The notes under the pieces: model-generated
Told to the model about the DNA's origin: nothing
What the model saw: only the letters and a program-made list of their open reading frames with translations
Database searches by the model: none
In this document: positions 24,153 to 32,034 of the stretch, in pieces
Numbering within the stretch: position 1 is the first letter of the stretch
How the letters are laid out: the number at the start of each line of letters is the position of its first letter
Position numbers and translations under genes: made by a program
Origin: Kitasatospora atroaurantiaca
GTDB lineage: Bacteria; Actinomycetota; Actinomycetes; Streptomycetales; Streptomycetaceae
Assembly: GCF_007828955.1 (NCBI RefSeq)
Contig: NZ_VIVR01000001.1
Coordinates: forward strand, 3,720,001-3,784,000
Direction of reading: 5' to 3'
DNA: 64,000 nt

Positions 24153-25154
24153 ATGGCCAAGAAGGCCGCGAAGAAGTCGCCGCAGCGCAGCCAGTCCACC
24201 ACCGTGACCGCGGGCGAGATCCCCGTCGTCGGTGCGCGGGAGGACTGCCCGTGCGGTTCGGGCCGCCGGTACAAGGCCTGTCACGGCCGCGAGGCCGCCC
24301 ACGCCGTGCAGGAGCTGGTGCACCGCCCGTTCGAGGGGCTGCCCGGTGAGGCCGACTGGGTGGCGCTGCGCGAGCTGGTGCCCGCCGCGACGGTGCCGCT
24401 GACGCTGCTCCCCGAGGTCGCGGCGAGTGCGGCCGGCGAGGTGCCGTCGGTGACCCTGGCGACCGTACTGCCGCTGGCCTGGCCCGCGCTGCGCCGCCAG
24501 GACGGCTCGATCCTGCTCGGGCTGCAGACCCAGTCGTCCTCCGGTGACCTGAGCCGCGACCTCGCGGACGCCCTGGAGCTGGCGCTCGCCACCGAGCCCG
24601 GCACGCCGGTACCGGCCCGCCGGACCGTCCCGGGCGGCCGCCGCCTGCAGGAACTCCTGGACGTGAGCGCCGGGTTCGCGCCCGACGTGCACACCGGTTT
24701 CGAGTTCTGGCTGGAGGACGCCGAGACCGCCACCGGCGAGGTGGCCGCCTCCCTCGAGCGCGCCAACGCCTCGGCGATCCCGACCCAGAAGCTGACGAGC
24801 GTGGACTCCTCGTACTGGTGCGCCGCGCCGGACAAGAACCACCTGCGCTGGGTCATGACGGTGCCGGAGGAGCAGCTGCTCGACGCGCTGGCCCGGCTGA
24901 CCGCCGCCGACCGCTCCTCGCTGGGCCCGGACACCCGCCTGGTCGGCTCGTTCCGCGCGCACGGTCTGACCGTGCCGGTCTGGGACCTGCCGTCGGAGAT
25001 GACGGCGGAGGACTGCGAGAAGCCCGCCGCGGAGTTCGCCGAGCGCCTGGCCGACACCCTCAAGGAGCTGGCCTCGTCCGGCGCGGCCCCGCTGACCGCG
25101 GAGGAGCGTCGGGCCCGCGCCAATCTGGTGAACCGTCAGGTGACTCTCAACTAG
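24153..25154 (+). CDS. SEC-C motif, DUF5926-type protein
   Basis: 333 aa. 'REDCPCGSGRRYKACHG' near residue 30 is a SEC-C zinc motif (CxC...CH), preceded by a Lys-rich N-terminus. The rest matches the actinobacterial DUF5926 pattern as I know it; function unknown. ATG follows GGGAGAG. Conserved housekeeping neighbourhood. Confidence 0.8.
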   Translation: MAKKAAKKSPQRSQSTTVTAGEIPVVGAREDCPCGSGRRYKACHGREAAHAVQELVHRPFEGLPGEADWVALRELVPAATVPLTLLPEVAASAAGEVPSVTLATVLPLAWPALRRQDGSILLGLQTQSSSGDLSRDLADALELALATEPGTPVPARRTVPGGRRLQELLDVSAGFAPDVHTGFEFWLEDAETATGEVAASLERANASAIPTQKLTSVDSSYWCAAPDKNHLRWVMTVPEEQLLDALARLTAADRSSLGPDTRLVGSFRAHGLTVPVWDLPSEMTAEDCEKPAAEFAERLADTLKELASSGAAPLTAEERRARANLVNRQVTLN

Positions 25155-25165
25155 CCGAAGCCCAT

Positions 25166-25181
25166 TGTGACCCGCGTCACA
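25166..25181. promoter_or_regulatory. CRP-like palindrome TGTGA-N6-TCACA
   Basis: TGTGACCCGCGTCACA is a perfect inverted repeat matching the CRP/FNR-type consensus; Streptomyces Crp recognises GTG-N6-CAC. It lies 12 bp after the SEC-C gene stop, in a 177-bp gap that also holds a stem (CCGGTCGCTGG/CCAGCGGCCGG) at 25269-25307. No promoter of a known gene is nearby in the right place. Confidence 0.5.
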
Positions 25182-25331
25182 TTACGGTCGCTCACAGGAT
25201 ATTCCCAGGTGGCGGACCGTGTGGACAAATTGGCGCGGAGACGGATCTTTGTTAGCATTTAAACAGTCCGGTCGCTGGTGCATCCCCCGTCGCCAGCGGC
25301 CGGATCTTCCATTTCCCGCCAATTTTCCGGG

Positions 25332-26012
25332 TCAGAACGCCAGTCGGCGGTCGTCCGGAGCGGCGGTGCTCGCCGCGATCAACGCGTCGAGCAGACCGCC
25401 CACTTGAGGCAGCCAGGGCTCCTCCCCGACCGGCGGGCGGACCCAGCGCACCGCACCCGCGCCGGTCCGCGAGGGCGGCAGCATCAGATAGCCGTCGGGC
25501 CCGTGGTAGCGCAGCGAACCCGGCACCCAGGGCTGCTCCGCGAGCAGCTCGCCGAGCTCCTCCAGGCTGTACGGGGCGACCAGCAGCACGTACCGGCCCG
25601 GGCTCGCCAGCACCGGGCCCAGCCGCACCCCGAGCACCGCGAAGTACTCCAGCGCCCGGGCCCCGGCCCCCGCGGGCAGGCTCACCGCGCAGACCGTACG
25701 GCCGGTGGCGACCAGCACCGGCGAGTCGGGGCTCCGCCGCTCCCACCACCAACTCACCATCCGCGCATCGGTGGTGGCCGCCAGCAGGGGCGGATCGTGC
25801 GGGTGGGCGCCGGGTACGGGACAGTTGGGATCCTCGCAGGAGCACGGCCCGGTCGGGCCCGCCACCGGGTACGCGCCCGGGACCACCGGCCACCCCCGTC
25901 CGGCCGCCGCCAGGGCGGTGCCCAGCAGCGCGGCCCTCACCCGGCGCCGGCTCCCCGGCCACCGCAGCCAGCTCCGTCGCAGCCATGTCCGCCGGGGGCG
26001 CGTCCGTTGCAT
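25332..26012 (-). CDS. prim-pol (bifunctional primase/polymerase N-terminal) domain protein
   Basis: 226 aa. 'ALAAAGRGWPVVPG', 'CSCEDPNCPVPGAHPHDPPL' (Cys cluster), 'WWERRSPDSPVLVATG' and 'YHGPDGYLMLPPS' match the N-terminal domain of bifunctional DNA primase/polymerase-type proteins that are conserved singly in Streptomyces. The N-terminus is very Arg-rich. Catalytic Asp pairs of true prim-pols are not obvious, so it may be inactive. Convergent with the SEC-C gene. Confidence 0.75.
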   Translation of the reverse strand: MQRTRPRRTWLRRSWLRWPGSRRRVRAALLGTALAAAGRGWPVVPGAYPVAGPTGPCSCEDPNCPVPGAHPHDPPLLAATTDARMVSWWWERRSPDSPVLVATGRTVCAVSLPAGAGARALEYFAVLGVRLGPVLASPGRYVLLVAPYSLEELGELLAEQPWVPGSLRYHGPDGYLMLPPSRTGAGAVRWVRPPVGEEPWLPQVGGLLDALIAASTAAPDDRRLAF

Positions 26013-26534
26013 GAGCGCTCGTTCCTTTCCGCGACCGTTGGGCTCGGACCGTCAGGCCGTCGGACCGCGGGCCGCCACGACAAGGCGGCACCACGACAGT
26101 GAACGGCCACGGCCGTGGACCCTCCACGACAAGAACGACAGGCACGACATGAGAGGGCAGGGGCCCCTGGAAGGTCGGCCCCTGGAACGAGAATCCCTTA
26201 TGCGACCAGATGGACGCTGCTCAGAAGCTGCTGGTTCCACCGTACGAGTGAGTGACATCCGGCCGGGCCGGACGCAGAGCGGCCGAAGCATACGATCCGG
26301 ACGGCCACTTGAGGGGCCGTCGGCAGGCACTGTCCCAGCAACTCTGCCCGGTGCCCCCCGCTTCCATGCCTCCCCGGTTCGGAGAACCAGCCATCCGGCC
26401 CGCTCCCGAATCTGGACATGCCCCGATCGGCCTGTGTACAAGTGGTGGATTGATGCCGAGTAGTGAGATAGCAAACGTTTTGTGCGGTCTTGGGGGTCCT
26501 GCGTGACACGTACCAGTGTGTGGGGAGTTGGGAC
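26013..26534. other. 522-bp intergenic region, divergent promoters
   Basis: No gene is supported. It must hold promoters for the prim-pol protein (left) and the phosphatase (right). A direct repeat GGCCCCTGGA occurs at 26162 and 26177, and an AT-rich patch (GATAGCAAACGTTTTG) lies 60 bp before the phosphatase start. Confidence 0.5.
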
Positions 26535-27980
26535 ATGACCGACGCCAAGCCGCTCGACCTGTCGCGGACCGGTCCGCCGGCCCCCGGGCTGTCGGCCCCG
26601 GATCTACCGGCCCCGGGTCTGCCCGCACCCGGGCTGCCGGCCGAAGATCTGACGCTGCCCGACCTGGCCTTCCTCGCGCTCGGCGCGGAGCGCTCCACCA
26701 GCCTGCAGGACCGTTTGGCCGGATGGCTGTCCGATTTCACCAGCCTGCACGAGCACACCGAACAGCTGGCCAGGGCCCGCACCCTCGCCGCCACCCTGGA
26801 GGCCGTGCTCGACTCCGGCGCCGCGCTGCTCGGCGCCCGCCGGGGCCTGATCACCACCACCGCGCGCGGTGCCGTCCGGCCCGTCGGCCTCGGTCTGGAC
26901 CGCGCCGGCCTGGGCGCCCTGGAGACCGTACCGGCCGAGCACGGCCCGTTCGCGGAGCTGCTGAGCCGCCCCTCCCGGTCGGGCCGCCTGCTGATCGCCG
27001 ACCTGGCCGCCGATCCGTCGGTCGGCCCGCGCTTCCGCGAGGTCGCCGAGCAGCTCGGACTCGGCGCCTGCATCGCCCTGCCGCTCGCCACCGAGGAGGA
27101 CGGCCCGCTCGGCGCCGCCGTCTGGTTCTACGACGAACCCGCCGAGCCGGACGAACGCCGGCAGCACCTCGCACAGCTCTACTGCGAGTTCGCCGCCCCG
27201 CTGCTGGCCAAGCAGCTGGAGGCGGACCGTGCCCACCGGGCCACCGAGGCACTGCGGCGCGGTCTGCTGCCCGACCGGCTGCCCACCGTCCCGGGGCTGC
27301 GCCTCGCAGCCCGCTGCGTACCCGCCGGTCTCGACCACTCGGCGGGCAGCGACTGGTACGACGCCATCGCGCTGCCGGACGGCTCACTCGCACTGACCGT
27401 CGGCAGCGTCTCCGGCGACGGCCCGGGGGCCGGCCCCGGCTCCGCGGCGGGCGCGGCGGCCGCCATGGGCAGGATCCGGGCCGCCCTGCGCGCGTACGCG
27501 GTGCTGGAGGGCGAGGACCCGGTCTCCGTCCTCGGCGATCTGGAACTGCTGCTCAAGACCACCGAGCCGACCCGCTCCGCCACCGCCGTCTACGCCTGGG
27601 TGCAGCCCGACGAACGGCGGATCACGCTGGCCGGGGCCGGGCACTGCCCGCCGCTGCTGGTGACCAGGTACGGCGCCAACTTCGTCGAGACCTCGCTCTC
27701 CGCCCCGCTCGGCATGCTGAGCTGCTGGGAGGCGCCCGGCGTGGAGATCGGTGCGGAGCGCGGCGATCTGCTGGTCCTCTACACCGAGGGGCTGGCCCGC
27801 CGCTGCGGCTCCACCCTGCACGCCGGGCAGGCCGCGCTGCGCCGGGCCGCCGCGGACGCCCCGCGCGACGTACGGCTCGACCCGGACCAGCTCTGCGCCC
27901 ACCTGCTGGCCGGCTGCCTCGGCGACGCCTCGGCGGCGGCCACCGACGACCTGGTGCTGATGGCCGCGCGCTTCGAGTGA
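26535..27980 (+). CDS. GAF-domain PP2C/SpoIIE-type serine phosphatase
   Basis: 481 aa. Residues 1-45 are Pro/Leu repeats (APGL). A GAF domain spans about 70-220 ('LLGARRGLITTTARGAV' ... 'LGACIALPLATEEDG'). The SpoIIE phosphatase domain follows (240-480): 'RRGLLPDRLPTVPGLRLAARC' region, 'GSDWYDAIALPDGSLALTVG' with the metal-binding D, 'LAGAGHCPPLL' and 'DDLVLMAARF'. GGDWYD is GSDWYD here. It likely dephosphorylates an anti-sigma antagonist. ATG with GGGAG upstream; monocistronic. Confidence 0.88.
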   Translation: MTDAKPLDLSRTGPPAPGLSAPDLPAPGLPAPGLPAEDLTLPDLAFLALGAERSTSLQDRLAGWLSDFTSLHEHTEQLARARTLAATLEAVLDSGAALLGARRGLITTTARGAVRPVGLGLDRAGLGALETVPAEHGPFAELLSRPSRSGRLLIADLAADPSVGPRFREVAEQLGLGACIALPLATEEDGPLGAAVWFYDEPAEPDERRQHLAQLYCEFAAPLLAKQLEADRAHRATEALRRGLLPDRLPTVPGLRLAARCVPAGLDHSAGSDWYDAIALPDGSLALTVGSVSGDGPGAGPGSAAGAAAAMGRIRAALRAYAVLEGEDPVSVLGDLELLLKTTEPTRSATAVYAWVQPDERRITLAGAGHCPPLLVTRYGANFVETSLSAPLGMLSCWEAPGVEIGAERGDLLVLYTEGLARRCGSTLHAGQAALRRAAADAPRDVRLDPDQLCAHLLAGCLGDASAAATDDLVLMAARFE

Positions 27981-28115
27981 TCCTTCGAACGGGCGGCCGG
28001 CAACCCACCCGATCAATCGTTCGGCCGGGCATCCGTACCATGGGACGTACGGCCGCCCACGCGCGTCGCGATCCGACGCGTCCGGGGTGGCACCACTCGC
28101 AAGGAGGCGACGTAC

Positions 28116-29609
28116 GTGACCGAGGACCGTACCCCGGCGGCAGCCGACAACCCCGAAGGTGCTGCGGACGGCGAGACCGAGCAGCCGATCAAGGGGCGGA
28201 AGAACGGCCTCTACGGCGAGGTCTCCGACGAGCTCGCCACGTCCATGAAGTCCGGCTGGGCCGACACCGAGCTGCGCGGCCTGCAGCCGATCGCCCAGGC
28301 CTCGTACGCCGCGGCCCGGCGCGCCAAGCTCTCCGCCCGGTACCCCGGCGAACGCCTGGTGATCCCGGCCGGGAACCTGCGCACCCGCGCCAACGACACC
28401 GAGTACTCCTTCCGCGCGGCCAGCGAGTACGTCCACCTCACCGGCGACCAGACCGAGGACGCCGTCCTGGTCGCGGAGCCGGTGGCCGACGGCCACGAGT
28501 TCAGCCTCTACCTGCTCCCCCGCTCCAACCGCGAGAACGGCGAGTTCTGGCTGGACGGCAACGGCGAGCTCTGGGTCGGCCGCCGCAACAGCCTGGACGA
28601 GGCCGAGCAGCTGCTCGGCCTGCCCTGCCGCGACGTCCGCAAGGCCGCCGACGAGCTCAAGGCCGCCGCCCCCGCCCCGACCCGGATCGTGCGCAGGTAC
28701 GACGCCGGCCTGGAGGCCGCGCTCACCGACGTCCTGGTGGAGGAGAAGGACGACGAGCTCAAGGAGTTCCTGAGCGAGCTGCGCCTGGTCAAGGACGAGT
28801 GGGAGATCGGCCAGCTGCGCGCGGCCTGCGACTCCACGGTCAACGGATTCACCGACGTGGTACGGGAGTTGGGCCAGGCCGTGGCCACCTCCGAGCGCTG
28901 GATCGAGGGCACCTTCTGGCGCCGCGCCCGGGTCGAGGGCAACGACATCGGCTACGGCTCCATCTGCGCCGCCGGCCCGCACGCGACCACCCTGCACTGG
29001 GTCCGCAACGACGGCGACGTCCGCCCCGGCGAGCTCCTGCTGCTGGACGCGGGCGTGGAGACCCACACCCTCTACACCGCGGACGTCACCCGCACCCTGC
29101 CGATCAACGGCCGCTTCAACGCGCTGCAGCGCAAGATCTACGACGCGGTCTACGACGCGCAGGAGGCCGGCATCGCGGCCGTGAAGCCGGGCGGCCGGTT
29201 CCGCGACTTCCACGACGCCTCGCAGCGCGTGCTCGCCGAGCGCCTGCTGGCCTGGGGCCTGCTCGACGCCTCGGTCTACGACGTCGAGAAGGTCCTGGAG
29301 CTCGGCCTCCAGCGCCGCTGGACCCTCCACGGCACCGGGCACATGCTCGGCCTGGACGTGCACGACTGCGCGCAGGCGCGCCGCGAGTCGTACGTCGACG
29401 CGCTGCTGGAGCCCGGCATGGTCCTGACCGTCGAGCCCGGTCTGTACTTCCAGCAGGACGACCTGACCGTCCCCGAGGAGTACCGCGGTATCGGCGTCCG
29501 GATCGAGGACGACATCCTCGTCACCGCCGACGGCAACGAGAACCTCTCCGCCGGCCTCCCCCGCCAGGCCGACGAGGTCGAGTCCTGGATGGCCCGCCTG
29601 ACGGGCTGA
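28116..29609 (+). CDS. pepP: Xaa-Pro aminopeptidase (aminopeptidase P)
   Basis: 497 aa; removes N-terminal residues preceding proline. The N-terminal domain (40-180) leads to a pita-bread metalloprotease: 'LLLLDAGVETHTLYTADVTR' gives the two metal Asp, 'HGTGHMLGLDVHD' the His, 'MVLTVEPGLYFQ' and 'GIGVRIEDDILVT' the two Glu. GTG start after AAGGAGG. Followed by a hairpin terminator. No export signal, so cytoplasmic peptide turnover. Confidence 0.93.
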   Translation: MTEDRTPAAADNPEGAADGETEQPIKGRKNGLYGEVSDELATSMKSGWADTELRGLQPIAQASYAAARRAKLSARYPGERLVIPAGNLRTRANDTEYSFRAASEYVHLTGDQTEDAVLVAEPVADGHEFSLYLLPRSNRENGEFWLDGNGELWVGRRNSLDEAEQLLGLPCRDVRKAADELKAAAPAPTRIVRRYDAGLEAALTDVLVEEKDDELKEFLSELRLVKDEWEIGQLRAACDSTVNGFTDVVRELGQAVATSERWIEGTFWRRARVEGNDIGYGSICAAGPHATTLHWVRNDGDVRPGELLLLDAGVETHTLYTADVTRTLPINGRFNALQRKIYDAVYDAQEAGIAAVKPGGRFRDFHDASQRVLAERLLAWGLLDASVYDVEKVLELGLQRRWTLHGTGHMLGLDVHDCAQARRESYVDALLEPGMVLTVEPGLYFQQDDLTVPEEYRGIGVRIEDDILVTADGNENLSAGLPRQADEVESWMARLTG

Positions 29610-29629
29610 CCGCCCCCTTTCCGACCGGA

Positions 29630-29666
29630 CGACCGGCTGCTCCCACACCCTCGGGGCAGCCGGTCG
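29630..29666 (+). terminator. terminator after pepP
   Basis: CGACCGGCTGC pairs with GCAGCCGGTCG (11 bp), then TTCGGCTTCC. Confidence 0.7.
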
Positions 29667-29699
29667 TTCGGCTTCCGATCGGCACTGCATTCCTGGGAG

Positions 29700-30030
29700 T
29701 CAGCGAATGCTGATGCCGTTCCAGGAGACATTGCCGTTCTCGCGGCAAGGTCGGATTTCTCCAGTGCGCAGTTCGGCTCCGACACGAAGCTGAAGGCCGG
29801 GTAGGTGTCGGGCTGAAGGTCGCCGAGCCGCTCTGCGCCGGGGCCGGGGCCGCGTGTGCAGCCGTACCGGCGGCCTTGTCGGGGGTGCAGCCGACGGCGC
29901 CTGCGGCGGTGATGACCGCCAGCGGGACGGCCAATGCGAGGCGGTAGCCACGGCGGGCCCAGCTCGAACGGCCCGGGCGGGCGATGGTGGTGACGTTCTC
30001 GGCAAAACGGTTGATAACGGACGCATTCAT
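29700..30030 (-). pseudogene. frameshifted small lipoprotein/secreted protein gene
   Basis: From an ATG at 30030 the frame gives 'MNASVINRFAENVTTIARPG', a hydrophobic signal ('LALAVPLAVITAAGAVGC') with a lipobox-like Cys, then Ala/Pro-rich sequence. Coding composition then moves to a second frame ('YPAFSFVSEPNCALEKSD') and finally to a third ending 'CRENGNVSWNGISIR' with TGA at 29700. Total length is not a multiple of three. Two indels explain this; sequencing error is an alternative. Confidence 0.5.
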
Positions 30031-30175
30031 GGCGCAACCCCCCAAGGAGCGGACGTACTCGGATTCGTGGTGAGAGCCGCCGGCCATCCGGCCGGTTCCC
30101 CTGGCTCTCACCCTGATAGACGTCCAACCCCTCGGGAGGTTGCAGGTGGATTCAAAAACTATTTGGCAAGCGAGA

Positions 30176-30631
30176 TCAGCACACCAGGCCCAGGTCGGCC
30201 GGGGTGGCGGCCTTGGGGTCGATCGGGCGGCGGCCCTCGGTGGGCCAGCCCTCGCGGACCCAGTACTCCAGGCCGCCGATCATCTCCTTGACCTCGCGGC
30301 CGAGCGCGGCGAGCTTCATCGCGCCCTTGGTGGAGCCGTTGCAGGCCGGGCCCCAGCAGTAGACGACCAGCAGGCCGGGCGGCAGCTCGGCGACGCGCTC
30401 GGGGGTGATCTCGGAGATCGGGAGGCTGATCGCCCCGGGGAGGTGGGCCTTGCGGTGGGCGCCCTCGGCGCGGACGTCGATGATGGTGAAGTCCTGCAGG
30501 CCGTCGCGGAGCGCGTACCAGACGTCCGCCGGGTCGGCCTGGCAGCCGAGGCGCTCGGCGAAGAAGGCGAAGGCGCGCTCGGGGGAGGCGGCGGGGATCT
30601 CGGTCACCGGGGAGGTGGTCAGGGTGGTCAT
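30176..30631 (-). CDS. rhodanese-like domain protein
   Basis: 151 aa. One rhodanese domain: 'FTIIDVRAEGAHRKAHLPGA' and active-site Cys in 'VVYCWGPACNGSTKGAMKLA'; 'LEYWVREGWPTEG' ends the domain. It would transfer sulfane sulfur, though the loop CWGPACNG is longer than in thiosulfate:cyanide transferases. ATG after AAGGAG. Divergent from the GlxA-like regulator 142 bp away, an arrangement that implies control by it. Confidence 0.88.
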   Translation of the reverse strand: MTTLTTSPVTEIPAASPERAFAFFAERLGCQADPADVWYALRDGLQDFTIIDVRAEGAHRKAHLPGAISLPISEITPERVAELPPGLLVVYCWGPACNGSTKGAMKLAALGREVKEMIGGLEYWVREGWPTEGRRPIDPKAATPADLGLVC

Positions 30632-30773
30632 CTTCGGGCTCCTTCTGTCGGCGCTGCGCTGCTCCCTTGCGATGAGTCGATGGTCCAATCCGGACACCGG
30701 GCGCCGACAGTGGCGTGGACGACTACACTCGCCAAGATTCCGCCAGCACGAGGAGCATGAGGAGGGGGCGACG

Positions 30774-31799
30774 ATGGCCGATGGCCCGGTGGCCGTGACG
30801 ATCGGGCAGCGGCCCGAGCCGGTGCACACCATCGCGGTGTACGCCTTCGACGGCATGGCCCCGTTCGAACTCGGCGTGGTGGTAGAGGTGTTCGGCCTCG
30901 CCCGGCCCGAGCTGAGCGGGCTGCTGGCCGCACCCTGGTACGGGCTGAAGGTCTGCGCCGACCGGCCGGGCACGCCGCTCAACGCGGTCGGCGGCTTCTC
31001 GATGACGGCCCGCCACGGGCTGGACGAGCTGGCCGCCGCCGACACCGTGATCGTGGTCGCCGTACCCAACACCTTCAGCGGCGAGATCTCCCCCGGGCTG
31101 GTCGCCGCCCTGCGCACGGCGTACGAGCGCGGAGCGCGCATCGTCTCGATCTGCTCGGGCGCGTTCGCCCTGGCCGCCGCCGGCCTGCTGGACGACCGTG
31201 AGGCCACCACCCACTGGCGGTACGCCGAACTGCTGCAGCAGCGCTACCCGTTGGTGAGGGTCAACCCCGACGTGCTGTACGTCGACAACGGGAACGTCCT
31301 GACCAGCGCGGGCAGCGCGGCCGGCATCGACCTGTGCCTGCACCTGGTCCGCCGCGACCACGGCGCCAAGGTGGCCAACACCGTCGCGCGCCGCTTCGTC
31401 GTACCGCCGCACCGGGACGGCGGGCAGGCCCAGTTCATCGAGGCGGCGGTCAAGCCCGTCGAGGAGGAGGACGACGGCATCGCCCGCAGCATGCAGTGGG
31501 CCCTCGACCACCTCGCCTCGCCGCTCACCGTCGCGATGCTGGCCCGGGCCGCCCGGATGTCCGACCGCTCCTACCTGCGGCACTTCACCGCCCGCAACGG
31601 CACCAGCCCGATGCGCTGGGTCATCACCCAGCGCATCGCCGCCAGCCTGCCGCTGCTGGAATCGCCGGACGGGACGGTGGAGGAGATCGCCACCGCCGTC
31701 GGCTTCGAGAACGCCGCGACCTTCCGGCACCACTTCGGCCGAGCTATGCGCACCTCCCCGACCGCGTACCGGCGGACCTTCGGACGTGGTGTGGCCTGA
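30774..31799 (+). CDS. GlxA/FtrA-family AraC-type transcriptional regulator
   Basis: 341 aa. An N-terminal DJ-1/PfpI-like domain ('VYAFDGMAPFELGVVVEVFG', 'IVSICSGAFALAAAGLLDD', 'LTSAGSAAGIDLCLHLVRRD') precedes an AraC double-HTH ('PLTVAMLARAARMSDRSYLR', 'EEIATAVGFENAATFRHHF'). The DJ-1 domain keeps a Cys at the nucleophile elbow but probably serves as a sensor. ATG follows GAGGAGG. Likely regulates the divergent rhodanese gene. Confidence 0.9.
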   Translation: MADGPVAVTIGQRPEPVHTIAVYAFDGMAPFELGVVVEVFGLARPELSGLLAAPWYGLKVCADRPGTPLNAVGGFSMTARHGLDELAAADTVIVVAVPNTFSGEISPGLVAALRTAYERGARIVSICSGAFALAAAGLLDDREATTHWRYAELLQQRYPLVRVNPDVLYVDNGNVLTSAGSAAGIDLCLHLVRRDHGAKVANTVARRFVVPPHRDGGQAQFIEAAVKPVEEEDDGIARSMQWALDHLASPLTVAMLARAARMSDRSYLRHFTARNGTSPMRWVITQRIAASLPLLESPDGTVEEIATAVGFENAATFRHHFGRAMRTSPTAYRRTFGRGVA

Positions 31800-32034
31800 G
31801 CGACCCACCCCAGGCAGGTTTCTGAAGGATCATCAGATAACGATTCGGCAGTCATTTGAACGCGTTCAGAACCTGGGCGACGGAAACGCCGCAGGTCAGA
31901 ACCTGGCTGTCCATCAGGAATCGGGCAAATTTCCCAGGTGACATTGTGCAGATCTTCACGAAAGGATGCGCGAGGCTTCGGCCGGTCCGACCGCAGGGGC
32001 GGCGGCATCGGCCACTTCACCAGGGGGTACCACT

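Noticed and set aside
31800..32034. Possible small gene before paralogue 1 (frame opening at 31966)
   Set aside because: The extra 23 residues precede a TTG with a ribosome site whose product matches the N-termini of the other paralogues; the upstream part has no ribosome site.
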